From NCBI RefSeq assembly GCF_002285265.1, contig NZ_NSJB01000001.1, positions 496,001-560,000 on the forward strand: 64,000 nt of DNA, given 5' to 3'. Below are positions 50,069-58,461 of this stretch, in pieces. The notes below the pieces were generated by a model. That model saw only the letters and a list, made by a program, of their open reading frames with translations, was not told the origin of the DNA and made no database searches. This DNA comes from Vandammella animalimorsus. GTDB taxonomy: Bacteria; Pseudomonadota; Gammaproteobacteria; Burkholderiales; Burkholderiaceae_C. Both the position numbers and the translations under genes were made by a program. Positions within the stretch are counted from its first letter, which is position 1. The number at the start of each line of letters is the position of its first letter.

Positions 50069-52201
50069 TCAGAAGTGGTGCGTCAGCCCGACGCCGAAGC
50101 TGCGCCCGCGCGCGGGCATGCCCGCTTGCAGGCCGGGCCTGATCTGGTAGCCGAAAAGGTCGTAGCGCTCGTCCAGCAGGTTGTCGCCCCACAGGTACAG
50201 CTCGGTGTTGCCGCTGACCAGGCCCAGGCGCAGGTCCACTTTGTTGTAGCTGTCCAGGTCAAAGCTGTTTTGCACATCGGCGGCGCGTTTGCCCACGTGG
50301 CGCAGCGTCAGGCGCGCGTTGAGCACGGGCGAGCGCAGGCCCCAGAAGGCAGGCAGCGCGCGCTGCCACTGCACGCCCAGCAGGGCAGACAGGCGCGGCA
50401 CGTCGGGCAGGCGGTTGCCCGCGCGCACGTCGCCCGCCGGGGTGTTGGTGATGACGTCGCGGCGGATGTCGCCCTTGATCCAGCTCAGCGCGCCGCTGAA
50501 GCTCAAGCCGCCGCCAGCGCGCCACTGCGCATCCAGCTCCAGCCCCTGGCTGCGGGCATCGGCGTTGATGTACTGGTTGGCCAGGGTGCCGGGGTTGAAG
50601 GCGATCAGGTGGTCGTTTTTGACGCGGCTGGCAAACAGCGCCGCGTTCAGGCGCAGGCGCCCGCCTGCCAGCTCGTTCTTGACGCCCAGCTCCAGCGTGT
50701 CCACCTTGCTGCTGAGGTAGGGCACGCCGTCGGCTGCCTGCGTGGCGTATTCGTTGAAGCCGCCGGCCTTGGCGCCGCGCGCATAGGTCAGGTAGACATT
50801 GGTTTGCGCGCTGGCGGCCCAGCCCAGGCCCAGGCGGCCGGTGGTCAGGCCATCGCTCAGGCTGCGGCTGTCGGATGCGTTGGCAAAACCCCGCGGGCTG
50901 TAGAGAGCGTCGTAGTGTTTGCGCTCGCGTGTGTGGCGCAGGCCGGTGGTGAGCTTGAGCTGCTGGCCCAGCGGCCAGGTGGCTTCGCCATAAATGGCGC
51001 TGGCGCGGGTGTCCATGTCGTGGTCGAACAGGCCGCCAGGGTGGCTTTGCATGTAGCGGCGGCGGCTGTGGTAGTGGTTCAGGCCCGCGACCCAGAAGGT
51101 GCGGCTGCCCGGCAGCGAGGCAAGGCGCAGGTCGTGGTTCCAGTTCGTGCCGTTTTCCAGCACCCGCTGGGGCAACTCCATGTTCACGCCGAGCATGGGC
51201 AGGACGACTTCGCTGCCGGTCATGTTGATGACATCGCTGTCCGTGCGCTCATGGCTGCTGGCCGCCGTCAGCCGCGCCCAGGGCAGATCGTGCTGCAATT
51301 GCACGGCGTATTGGCCGATCTGGCGGCGGTTGTCGTCGATCAGCCCGTCGCGGCTCAGGCTCTGGCCCGGCGGATCGCCATAAGGGCGCAGCAGCATGGA
51401 GCCCTGATAGCGCCGGGCGTCGTGACGGCTGGCGCGCAGCACGACCTCGGTAGCGGCCTGCGGCTGCCACAGCAGGCTGGCGCGCCAGCTCAAGTCGCGC
51501 GGACGCGAGACGGGCTTGCCCGTGTTCAGGTTCACGTAGTCGTAGTCCTGCGCGTTGTGGCGCAGGGCCAGGCGGGCGGCGGCGCGCTCGCCCAGCGGCA
51601 GATTGAACGCGCCTTCGGCCAAGTGCTGGTGGCCGCTGCCCGCTTCGGCGCGGGCGTGGCCGCCGGTGTGGCCCAGCACAGGACGGCGGGTACGGATATT
51701 GAGCGCGCCTGCGCTGCTGCTGCGGCCAAACAGGGCATTTTGCGGGCCTTTGAGCACTTCGACCTGCTCCACATCCAGCATGCCCAGCGCTGCGTTGCCC
51801 ACGCTGGTGGGAACGCCATCCACATCGACGACCACGGACGTGTCGTCCGGCCCTGACTGGTAAAGCGAGCCGATGCCGCGTATGCGCACGTTGGCGTTGC
51901 TGGCGCCGCCCCAGGTGTTGACCTCCACGCCCGGCGTGCCGCGCAGCAGATCCTCCAGATGGTTGAGGCGGCGCTCCTCCAGCTCGACTTCATCCACGGC
52001 CTGCACCGTCAAAGGCAGGTCGCGCACCTGCTCGGCGCTGCGGCGGGCTTGTACGGTGATGGCGGGCAGGGTGGTGATGCTCTCTGGATCGGCAGGGGCA
52101 GCCGGCGTTTGCCCCGCGGCAGGCAGTGCAGCGCAGGCCAGCAGGGCGGCGGCCAGAACAGGGCAAACACGGCCTTGAGGCCAAGACTGAAGAGGGGGCA
52201 C
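50069..52201 (-). CDS. TonB-dependent siderophore receptor 1
   Basis: A 710-residue outer-membrane receptor. The signal peptide (VCPVLAAALLACAALPAAGQ) is followed by a TonB-box-like ESITTLPAITVQA and the plug domain (about 60-170: LPLTVQAVDEVELEERRLN, EDLLRGTPGVEVNTWGG, VEVLKGPQNALFGRSSSAGA). The barrel has typical strands ending in GRSFGVGLTHHF with the C-terminal Phe. The GTG start was chosen because AAGGAG lies 6 bases before it; an ATG 6 codons upstream overlaps that site. Ligand unknown; its ABC and AraC neighbours point to a ferric siderophore of the yersiniabactin/pyochelin kind. Likely first gene of a receptor-ABC-ABC operon. Confidence 0.92.
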   Translation of the reverse strand: MPPLQSWPQGRVCPVLAAALLACAALPAAGQTPAAPADPESITTLPAITVQARRSAEQVRDLPLTVQAVDEVELEERRLNHLEDLLRGTPGVEVNTWGGASNANVRIRGIGSLYQSGPDDTSVVVDVDGVPTSVGNAALGMLDVEQVEVLKGPQNALFGRSSSAGALNIRTRRPVLGHTGGHARAEAGSGHQHLAEGAFNLPLGERAAARLALRHNAQDYDYVNLNTGKPVSRPRDLSWRASLLWQPQAATEVVLRASRHDARRYQGSMLLRPYGDPPGQSLSRDGLIDDNRRQIGQYAVQLQHDLPWARLTAASSHERTDSDVINMTGSEVVLPMLGVNMELPQRVLENGTNWNHDLRLASLPGSRTFWVAGLNHYHSRRRYMQSHPGGLFDHDMDTRASAIYGEATWPLGQQLKLTTGLRHTRERKHYDALYSPRGFANASDSRSLSDGLTTGRLGLGWAASAQTNVYLTYARGAKAGGFNEYATQAADGVPYLSSKVDTLELGVKNELAGGRLRLNAALFASRVKNDHLIAFNPGTLANQYINADARSQGLELDAQWRAGGGLSFSGALSWIKGDIRRDVITNTPAGDVRAGNRLPDVPRLSALLGVQWQRALPAFWGLRSPVLNARLTLRHVGKRAADVQNSFDLDSYNKVDLRLGLVSGNTELYLWGDNLLDERYDLFGYQIRPGLQAGMPARGRSFGVGLTHHF

Positions 52202-52247
52202 GGCAGTCTCCTTGTCCATTTGTCAAAAATGGTCAATGAAATATTTG

Positions 52248-52273
52248 AATGCAAGTCATTTTTGTTGACTTGC
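52248..52273. promoter_or_regulatory. Candidate operator upstream of receptor 1
   Basis: A perfect inverted repeat GCAAGTCA-N7-TGACTTGC spans 52251-52273 in AT-rich DNA 50-72 bases before the receptor start. Its left part, AATGCAAGTCATTT, recurs exactly (as its complement AAATGACTTGCATT) at 53496-53509 before the AraC gene. It could be a Fur box variant (9 of 13 core positions fit AATGATAATCATT) or the binding site of the AraC regulator. Confidence 0.55.
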
Positions 52274-52322
52274 CATCGCCAAAGCGGGAAACGGCTGGCC
52301 CGGACGGGAAATTAATCAGGCG

Positions 52323-53420
52323 TCAGGATGGGGTGTGCCCGCGCGCGGCTTCGCGCAGGCTGGAGGGCAGGTGGCCGTGCGCCTGCGCAAAGGCGCGGGC
52401 AAAGCGGCTGGCGCTGGCATAGCCCACGTGGCGGGCCACTTCCTGCACGCTCCATCGCCCTTCTTCCAGCAAGGCCGCGGCCTGCTGCATGCGCAACTGG
52501 CGCAGGTAAGCGGCCACGCCCAGGCCGGTGCGGGCCTTGAAGTCGCGCTTCAGATAGCACTCATTGGTGCCGATGCGCCGCGCCAGCGCGTGGATGGAAA
52601 GGGGCTGGGCGTATTCGGCGTGGATGATGTCCAGCGCCTCGTCCACGGCGCGGCGCTGGCGCGCGTGCAGGGGGCTGTGCGCGTGCGCATCGGGCAGGGC
52701 CAGCCACTGCCCCAGCAGACCCAGGGCCAGTCCTTCAAGTTGCAGGCTGTGCGCCAGGGGCATGCCTGGCGCGCTGGTTTGCGCGCTGCCCTGCCAGGCC
52801 ATGTGCAGGGCCAGCAGGCGGGCGGCGTCGCGCCGCATGGCCGCGTTCATGGGCAGGGCGTTGATGGGCTGCAAATCATTGCGGCGCCGCAGGCAATGCA
52901 GCAGGCGTTGCTCGGCCAGGTGCCCTTCGGGCTGGGCCAGCCAGTGCAGCAAGGCGGTATGCGGCAAGGCCAATGCCACGTAACGCACCGTGCCGGGGTG
53001 AACAAGCTGGCCCCTCTGGCAATCGGCCACGCCGCAGCCCCAGTATATCGCGCCCTCGCCATCCACGTGCTCGCGCTGCCCGCTGCTGTCGCGCCAGCTC
53101 ATGCCGCCAGCAATCGGGTAGAACAGGGTGAGGGCGCTGGCATCGGGCTGGTCTGCGGGCTTGAAACAAACCCCTTTGGGCGCGTGCATGTGAAAGCTGC
53201 ACAGCGCCAGGCCGCCAGGCATTTCCGCCAGGCCCGCGCAGCCGCGCATGGCGCTCTCGGCGAACACGCTGCGCGCCTCGCGCCGCCCGCCCGCCACGTC
53301 GCTGACCGGCAGCCAGCGCCCCAGATTGCGCTGCATGCAGTCAAACGGCAGCAAGGGCTCGCCGTCGCTGGCCGTGGCCGCAGCAGCGGAGGCAGACAAG
53401 GCATCAGGGGCGGACGACAT
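52323..53420 (-). CDS. AraC-family regulator 1 (PchR-like)
   Basis: A 365-residue transcription activator. The C-terminal double helix-turn-helix (about 265-360) is complete: LSIHALARRIGTNECYLKRD, then QEVARHVGYASASRFARAFA and the PSSLRE end. The N-terminal part (about 20-240) resembles the siderophore-sensing domain of PchR/YbtA-type activators rather than an arabinose cupin, including the pattern ALCSFHMHAPKGV...LTLFYPIAGG. Such proteins bind the ferric siderophore and switch on the receptor and transport genes. The start is the ATG giving MSSAPDALSAS, with GGAG upstream. It precedes receptor 1 on the same strand with 121 bp between. Confidence 0.9.
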   Translation of the reverse strand: MSSAPDALSASAAAATASDGEPLLPFDCMQRNLGRWLPVSDVAGGRREARSVFAESAMRGCAGLAEMPGGLALCSFHMHAPKGVCFKPADQPDASALTLFYPIAGGMSWRDSSGQREHVDGEGAIYWGCGVADCQRGQLVHPGTVRYVALALPHTALLHWLAQPEGHLAEQRLLHCLRRRNDLQPINALPMNAAMRRDAARLLALHMAWQGSAQTSAPGMPLAHSLQLEGLALGLLGQWLALPDAHAHSPLHARQRRAVDEALDIIHAEYAQPLSIHALARRIGTNECYLKRDFKARTGLGVAAYLRQLRMQQAAALLEEGRWSVQEVARHVGYASASRFARAFAQAHGHLPSSLREAARGHTPS

Positions 53421-53490
53421 GCGGCAAGGCTCCAATCCGGGGTGCTCCGGCAGTGCGGCACCCCGGCAGGGCGGGCCTGCGGAATGCCGT

Positions 53491-53516
53491 ATTGCAAATG
53501 ACTTGCATTTTGCATC
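53491..53516. promoter_or_regulatory. Candidate operator upstream of AraC regulator 1
   Basis: ATTGCAAATGACTTGCATTT followed by TGCAT contains the 14-bp motif AAATGACTTGCATT shared with the receptor 1 promoter. It is bracketed by TGCAAA and TTTGCA in inverted orientation. It lies 75-100 bases upstream of the regulator start. Fur or autoregulation are both possible. Confidence 0.5.
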
Positions 53517-53588
53517 AAAGGGCTGGCCGCGCCGTCCGCATCGCCTGTGAGAGGTGTATGGCTGCCGCACGATGGAGCGCGCCAATAA

Positions 53589-53700
53589 CAGTTGCGGGCG
53601 CTGATGTCCTTGTAGATGCTGGCGCGACTTGTCTGCGAGTTTGGCGAAATTTGAAGGGCTCAGATTGTGAGGCTGCTTGAGAGCTTGCAGCAGCTTGGCT
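53589..53700 (-). pseudogene. Decayed fragment of an Xre-type antitoxin gene
   Basis: These 112 bases match the part of the antitoxin gene at 45652-45764 that codes for its helix-turn-helix region (recognisable as LKQPHNLSPSNFAKLADKSR on the minus strand), at roughly 85% by eye. Two bases are missing in the middle (TAGATTTGCTGG versus TAGATGCTGG), shifting the frame, and the rest of the antitoxin and the whole toxin are gone. It sits 19 bp from MITE copy 3. It accounts, with that MITE, for the 460-bp gap between the two arms of the siderophore locus. Confidence 0.85.
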
Positions 53701-53719
53701 GTCGGTGCCAAGAGCCTCA

Positions 53720-53880
53720 GAACCTGTTCAAAATCTCTGTACGGCGAGCAATGAATCGGATTTGGGCGGTCTGCGGCGTTGCAAAGCCTCGCCATAGCTG
53801 CGGCTATGGCTGTGTTTTGCGCCTTGCAGCCCATCCCAAACCGCTTCTTGCCCGCTCGCACCGGGATTTTGAACAGGTTC
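53720..53880. mobile_element. MITE copy 3 (161 bp)
   Basis: The ends are GAACCTGTTCAAAATCTC and GGGATTTTGAACAGGTTC, an inverted repeat with one or two mismatches. It has the same length as copy 2 and the same flanking TCA on both sides (53717-53719 and 53881-53883). The right-hand TCA is the stop codon of the minus-strand MFS gene. A central palindrome (CCATAGCTGCGGCTATGG) could fold into a hairpin. No coding capacity. Confidence 0.88.
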
Positions 53881-55224
53881 TCAGCCATTGCCTGTGACGG
53901 CATCGCGCAGCCGCCAGCTTAGCGCGCAAACCAGGGCCAGCCAGGCTGTCAGTGCGCCCAGCATGGCGCCGTAGCCCAGGCGGTCGAGCAGCAGGCCCGC
54001 CAGCAGCGGGGCCAGCGAGCGGGCGCTGATGAACAGGCTGGACTGGATGCCGTAGTCCAGCGCCTGCAGCGGCGCGCGGGTGTGGCGCATCATCAGGCCG
54101 AACAGCAGCGCTGCGCTGGCGCCCATGGCCATGGCCAGCGCAGCGGCGGCGGCCAACAGGGCTGGTTTGCCCAGGCCGCTGGCTACGGCAGTGCCCAGAG
54201 CGGCCATGGCCAGCAGGTTGAATCCGGCAAACAGTGGCAGGGTGCGGCGCACGCCCACCCGGTGGGTCAGGTGTGCGCTGGCCAGGCTGGCCAGGGCGCT
54301 GAGCAGGCCGCCGGCCACGCCAACGCCCCAGGCGATGTGTTCTTCGGCAAAGCCTTGGTCGAGCATCAGGGGCTTGAGATACACCCAGCCAGCGCCCACG
54401 GCGGGGAAATAGCACAGCAGCAGCAGCGCCCAGGCCCGGCGCGGCTTGGGCTGGAAATAGGCCAGTACATTGGCTGGCACATCGGTCAGCCGAGCTTTTT
54501 GGTGTGCCGCTGCGGGGGGCTGCCCGGCGCCTTGGGGCGGTGGCGGGATGGCTGCCGTTGTGGCGCTCGTGTGCAGCGGCAGCAGAAGCAGGGCCAGCAT
54601 GCCGATGAGCACGGCGGCGGCCAATGCGGCAAAGGGCCAGAACCAGCCCAGCCGGGCGTGCAGCACCAGCATCAGCCCGCCGCCTGCGATGGCGCCCAGC
54701 GAGGTGGCGGCCGAGCGGATGGCGCCCGCGCGGGTGTGCTCGGATGGGGGCAGGATGCGGATGGCCAGGGCGTTGACGGGCACGTCGGCCCAGGTGCCCA
54801 GCAGGCTGGCGAGCATGAGCAGGGCGAACAGGGTTTGGGGCGTGGTGCTGTGCAGCGGGTGCAGCGCCAGGATCAGCAGCGCGGCGGCGTAGGCCAGGCC
54901 CAGCGCCAGGGCCCAGTTGCGGTAGTTGACTGCGCCGTGCCGGTCAGCATCGCTCCGGTCAGCGCCACCCCGGACAGCGGCACGGCCCGAGCGCAAAGGC
55001 CAACGGTCGATGGGGGCGGCGAGGGCGAATTTCAGCATGGCGGGCAGGCCGGCCAGTTGCAGCAGGCCGATCTCGGCGCCGCTCCAGCCGTGCTGGCGCA
55101 GCGCCAGCGGCAGGCCGATGAACAGATAGACGGTGGGCGCGGTCAGCGCCAGGTTGAGCCAGCCGATCAGCCCTTGCTGCGGCCACCAGCGGCGCGATGG
55201 CGTGTGCGTTTGCCGTGTGTGCAT
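53881..55224 (-). CDS. MFS permease, RhtX/FptX siderophore-transporter type
   Basis: A 447-residue major facilitator with about 12 hydrophobic helices and a central Pro/His/Ala-rich loop (about 225-255). The start region GLIGWLNLALTAPTVYLFIG and LQLAGLPAMLKFALAAPIDR, with its Lys-Phe...Asp-Arg loop, resemble AmpG-like and RhtX/FptX permeases that carry ferric siderophores such as rhizobactin or pyochelin across the inner membrane. It starts 6 bp after the methyltransferase stop, so receptor-methyltransferase-permease form one operon. Between helices 2 and 3 (about 80-100) there is an odd Arg/Asp/Gly-rich stretch. The last codon abuts a MITE. Substrate is inferred from context. Confidence 0.8.
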   Translation of the reverse strand: MHTRQTHTPSRRWWPQQGLIGWLNLALTAPTVYLFIGLPLALRQHGWSGAEIGLLQLAGLPAMLKFALAAPIDRWPLRSGRAAVRGGADRSDADRHGAVNYRNWALALGLAYAAALLILALHPLHSTTPQTLFALLMLASLLGTWADVPVNALAIRILPPSEHTRAGAIRSAATSLGAIAGGGLMLVLHARLGWFWPFAALAAAVLIGMLALLLLPLHTSATTAAIPPPPQGAGQPPAAAHQKARLTDVPANVLAYFQPKPRRAWALLLLCYFPAVGAGWVYLKPLMLDQGFAEEHIAWGVGVAGGLLSALASLASAHLTHRVGVRRTLPLFAGFNLLAMAALGTAVASGLGKPALLAAAAALAMAMGASAALLFGLMMRHTRAPLQALDYGIQSSLFISARSLAPLLAGLLLDRLGYGAMLGALTAWLALVCALSWRLRDAVTGNG

Positions 55225-55230
55225 GGGGTT

Positions 55231-56289
55231 TCAGTTCAGGGGCGCGCGGCCTGCGTGTACCCAGACCGGGGTCATGGGCAAGGCAGCCAGGCCCAGGGTT
55301 TGGATGTCCGTCAGGCCCGCCTGCGCCATGAGGCGGGGGATTTCGCCTTCCTGCGGCAGGTATTGGCCGCGCAGGGCCAGCGGGCCGTAAAAGGGCAGGG
55401 TTTGGGCCGCCAGTTCGGCGTGGCGGGTCTGCTCGGCATGGGCCAGCAGCAACAGGCCGCCGGGCCGGAGCGCGGCGCGTGCCTGACACAGCAGGGCCAG
55501 TGGGTCGCGCAGAAAGTGCAGCAGGGCCGAGCACCAGATCAGGCCGTAGCCTTCTTCCCCCGCCAACGCGGGGAAGTCCTCATTCAGGTCGCAGGCTTGG
55601 GCGCGCAGGCGGGCGCTCAGGCCCGCGGCCTGGATGTTGGCCTGTGCCACGGCTGCCGCTTCGGCCTGGTCGCACACCGTGCCTTGCCAGCCGGGCAGGC
55701 GCTGCGCCAGGGCGATGGCAACCCAGCCCGGCCCGCCGCCCAGGTCGAGAAAGTGGCCGCGCCCGGGCAGCTCGGGCAGGGTGTCGAGCAAGGCCAGGGC
55801 GGCCGGCGCGGTGATGGCTTGCTGCTCTTGCGCGATGTGCTGGCGCGCAGCTTCGCCCCAGGTGGTCAAGGGCGCGGGCGCGGCAGCGGGGGCGTTGCCG
55901 CCGTGGCGCAGCAGCGCAGGCCATTGCGCGGCGAACTGGCGCAGAAAGCGCATGCGAAACAGCCAGGCTTGGGCGATGTTCTCGCCGCTGCCCTCGATCA
56001 GCCAGTGCTGTGCCTGGGGCGAGGCTGCGTACAGCGGCGCGCCGGGGTGGGCGGCGCGCTCGTGCCGGGCCAGCCAGCCCATGCTCCACAGCAGCTCCAG
56101 CCACAGGGCCGTGGCCTTGGGGGCCAGCGCCAGGCGCTGGGCCACGGCATCGGCTGGCAGGGGCTGGCGCAGCAGGGGCAGCAGGCCGAGCTCCAGCGCC
56201 TGCTCCAGTGCGTTGGCCTGCATGGGGGCGGCGGCCATGACCCACAGCGATGGCAAGGGGTTGTTTTGCAAAGGGGCATGCAAGGGCAT
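55231..56289 (-). CDS. SAM-dependent O-methyltransferase (acetylserotonin OMT-like)
   Basis: A 352-residue enzyme with an N-terminal winged-helix dimerisation domain (about 10-100, LEQALELGLLPLLRQPLPAD) and a C-terminal class I Rossmann domain. The SAM loop is FLDLGGGPGWVAIALAQRL near residue 190, with the acidic residue region VCDQAEAAA. The catalytic region includes IWCSALLHFLRD and LRPGGLLLLAHAE. This is the architecture of plant and bacterial small-molecule O-methyltransferases acting on hydroxyls of aromatic compounds. Between a receptor (8 bp) and a siderophore permease (6 bp), it probably modifies a siderophore or its breakdown product, an unusual role. GAGG precedes the ATG. Confidence 0.85.
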   Translation of the reverse strand: MPLHAPLQNNPLPSLWVMAAAPMQANALEQALELGLLPLLRQPLPADAVAQRLALAPKATALWLELLWSMGWLARHERAAHPGAPLYAASPQAQHWLIEGSGENIAQAWLFRMRFLRQFAAQWPALLRHGGNAPAAAPAPLTTWGEAARQHIAQEQQAITAPAALALLDTLPELPGRGHFLDLGGGPGWVAIALAQRLPGWQGTVCDQAEAAAVAQANIQAAGLSARLRAQACDLNEDFPALAGEEGYGLIWCSALLHFLRDPLALLCQARAALRPGGLLLLAHAEQTRHAELAAQTLPFYGPLALRGQYLPQEGEIPRLMAQAGLTDIQTLGLAALPMTPVWVHAGRAPLN

Positions 56290-56297
56290 CGCGCACC

Positions 56298-58295
56298 TCA
56301 ATGCTGCCAGCTCAGGCGCAGACTGATTTCGCGCGGCGGGCTGTAGACGGTGACAAAGCCGTTCTGGTAGCCCACGGCGTCGTAGGTGGTGTTGCCGGCA
56401 TTGCGCACATGGGCGCTGATCTCCCACGGGCCGCGCTGGTAGCCAGCGGCCAGGTTGAGCAGCGCGTGGCCACGGCGCTGGTGGCGGTTGGCGGCATCCA
56501 GATAGACCTTGCTGCTGCCCGTCAGGCCAGCTTGGGCGTACCAGCCCTGCGGCGCGTCGTAGCGCAGGCTGGCATGGCCGCTCAGGCGCGGCGCAAAGGG
56601 ATTGCGTTTGCCGCTGTAGTCGGCCGCGCCATCGACGAAGCGCGCAAAGCGCGTGCGGTTGGCGGCCAGCCCGGCCTTGAGTTGCCAGCCCCCGCCGAGC
56701 AAATAGTCCAGATCCCACTCCAGCCCCTGGGAGCGCGCGCTGGCGGCATTGGTCAGGTACATGAAGCCCGGCCTGGGCATTTGCATCACCTGCATGTCGC
56801 CGATGCGCATGTGGTAGAGCGCCAGCGTGTGGCGCAGGCGCTTGTCCAGCGCCCAGCCCTTGAGGCCGGTTTCGTAGGACCAGCTCGTCTCCGGCGCGAA
56901 GGGCGCGTGGTCGGTGGCCACCGACAAGGCATTGAAGCCGCCGCTGCGCACGCCCCGGCTGACGCTGGCATACCACTGCTGCTCTGGCCGCAGTTGGTAT
57001 TGCAGCGCCAGCTTGGGTGAGAGGTGGCGCCAGGATTGCCGCCGCGCCGCCTGGCCCTGCGGCGTGATGCGGGCGCGCTGCTGCTCGATGCGTGCGCCAG
57101 CGGCCAGGCTCCAGCGCTCGCTCAGCGGCAGGCTCCAGTGCGTGAACCAGGCCAGCGTGCGCTTGTTCATCAGTGAGCGCGGCTGGTCGAGCTGGCCCAT
57201 GCGCTGGCTTCGGTAGTGCAGGCGGTGGCGGTCTTGCGCAAGGTATAGGCCGCCCAGCCATTGGGCCTGGCCCAGTTGACCCTCCAGCCGCAATTCCTGC
57301 GAGAGCGTGCGCAGCCGGTTGTCGCGGCCGACGTGCAGTGCATCGGCCGGGGTGAAGTCCGTGTCCTGCTGCGTGTGGTCGGAAAAACGGCTCCAGGCCG
57401 TGATGGCATGCCAGCGCAGGCCCGCGCCCCCATCGTGCGTGGCGTGCAGCGACAGCGATTGCCCGCCTGAGCGGTTCCAACCGGGCGTGCCCGAGGCCAC
57501 CTGCGCGCGCGGCTGGCGCGGGCTGCCCCAGCGGTTGGCGCCATCGTCGTAGTCCTGCCGCGCGTAGCGCAGCACGGCCTCGGTGTGGGCCGTGGGCGTC
57601 CAGCGCAGGCCCAGCTTCAGCTGGCTGTTTTGGCGTGCGTCGTCCCGCACGCCCGTGTGCTGATTGCGGATGAAGCCCTGCTGGCGCATGGCGCTGGCGG
57701 CGATGCTGGCGTAAAGCTGGCCCTCGACCACGGGGCGGCTGAGCGCGAACTGCGCGCGCCGCAAATTGCGGCTGCCCAGCTCGGCGGCCACGCGGGTGCG
57801 CGGCGTGCCATCAATGGGCTGGCTGTGGATGGCGATCACCCCGGCCTGGGCATTGGCCCCGTACAGCGTCGATTGCGGGCCGCGCAGCACTTCGATGCGG
57901 GCCACATCCAGCAGCGCGTCCTCAAAGCCCTGCGCCGTGGGCGTGGGCACGCCATCGACCAGGAGCAGCGCCGAGGTGGCAAAGCTGTTGAAGTTGGCCG
58001 TCAGCCCGCGCAGCACTGGCGCATTCAGGCCCGCCTGGCCAAAGGGCTGGAAGGACAGGCCCGGCGCACGCCCTTCGAGCTGGGCCAGGCTGTGCAGGTT
58101 CTCGGCCTGCACGTCCAGCGCATCGAGCACGGCCGCGCTGGCGGGCGTTAGCTCCAGCGCCTGCGGCGTTTTGTCGGCGGTGACGATGATGGCGGGCAGC
58201 TGCGCCGGGGCGGTCGGGCTCTGTGCCCAGGCTGAGGCAGGCAAGGCCAGCGCCAGCGGCAAGGCGCTGGGCCAGCGGGAAAAACGGGTTCTCAT
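56298..58295 (-). CDS. TonB-dependent siderophore receptor 2
   Basis: A 665-residue outer-membrane receptor of roughly FyuA size. The signal peptide is WPSALPLALALPASAWAQ. A TonB-box-like LPAIIVTADKTPQ follows, then the plug (about 45-160) with LAQLEGRAPGLSFQPFGQ, FATSALLLVDGVPTPTAQGF and IEVLRGPQSTLYGANAQAGV. The barrel strands include WYASVSRGVRSGGFNAL, and the end is RNAGNTTYDAVGYQNGF then SLRLSWQH, with a terminal His instead of the usual Phe. First gene of a receptor-methyltransferase-permease operon, divergent from AraC regulator 2. A Fur-box candidate and paired direct repeats lie just upstream. Confidence 0.92.
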   Translation of the reverse strand: MRTRFSRWPSALPLALALPASAWAQSPTAPAQLPAIIVTADKTPQALELTPASAAVLDALDVQAENLHSLAQLEGRAPGLSFQPFGQAGLNAPVLRGLTANFNSFATSALLLVDGVPTPTAQGFEDALLDVARIEVLRGPQSTLYGANAQAGVIAIHSQPIDGTPRTRVAAELGSRNLRRAQFALSRPVVEGQLYASIAASAMRQQGFIRNQHTGVRDDARQNSQLKLGLRWTPTAHTEAVLRYARQDYDDGANRWGSPRQPRAQVASGTPGWNRSGGQSLSLHATHDGGAGLRWHAITAWSRFSDHTQQDTDFTPADALHVGRDNRLRTLSQELRLEGQLGQAQWLGGLYLAQDRHRLHYRSQRMGQLDQPRSLMNKRTLAWFTHWSLPLSERWSLAAGARIEQQRARITPQGQAARRQSWRHLSPKLALQYQLRPEQQWYASVSRGVRSGGFNALSVATDHAPFAPETSWSYETGLKGWALDKRLRHTLALYHMRIGDMQVMQMPRPGFMYLTNAASARSQGLEWDLDYLLGGGWQLKAGLAANRTRFARFVDGAADYSGKRNPFAPRLSGHASLRYDAPQGWYAQAGLTGSSKVYLDAANRHQRRGHALLNLAAGYQRGPWEISAHVRNAGNTTYDAVGYQNGFVTVYSPPREISLRLSWQH

Positions 58296-58341
58296 GTCGT
58301 GCTCCGAAAGGCGTTTTTGTGCCTGGGCACTGTAAATTTTT

Positions 58342-58360
58342 TGTGAGAATTGCTCTCATT
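58342..58360. promoter_or_regulatory. Fur-box candidate between receptor 2 and AraC regulator 2
   Basis: TGTGAGAATTGCTCTCATT contains the palindrome TGAGA-N5-TCTCA and matches the TGAGAAT...TCTCATT form of Fur operators well. It lies 47-65 bases upstream of the receptor start, where a repressor would block the promoter under iron-rich conditions. Confidence 0.75.
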
Positions 58361-58364
58361 CAAA

Positions 58365-58401
58365 ACATAGGCATTCCGGAGCAAGACATAGGCAATCCGG
58401 A
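58365..58401. promoter_or_regulatory. Paired direct repeats, probable AraC-type activator site
   Basis: ACATAGGCATTCCGGA (58365-58380) and ACATAGGCAATCCGGA (58386-58401) differ at one base and are exactly 21 bp apart, two helical turns. Two direct half-sites at this spacing are the classical binding pattern of AraC-family dimers. They lie right next to the Fur-box candidate on the side away from receptor 2, the position expected for an activator of the receptor operon. Confidence 0.8.
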
Positions 58402-58461
58402 CTGTCAGGCTCCCGCGTACCAACGGGCAGGGGCCCAAAGCCACAAGCCAAGGACGACGCC

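Noticed and set aside
50069..58295. The two receptor genes as tandem duplicates of each other.
   Set aside because: They differ in length, plug sequence, C-terminus and promoter elements, and only general family features are shared. Two independent acquisitions fit better.
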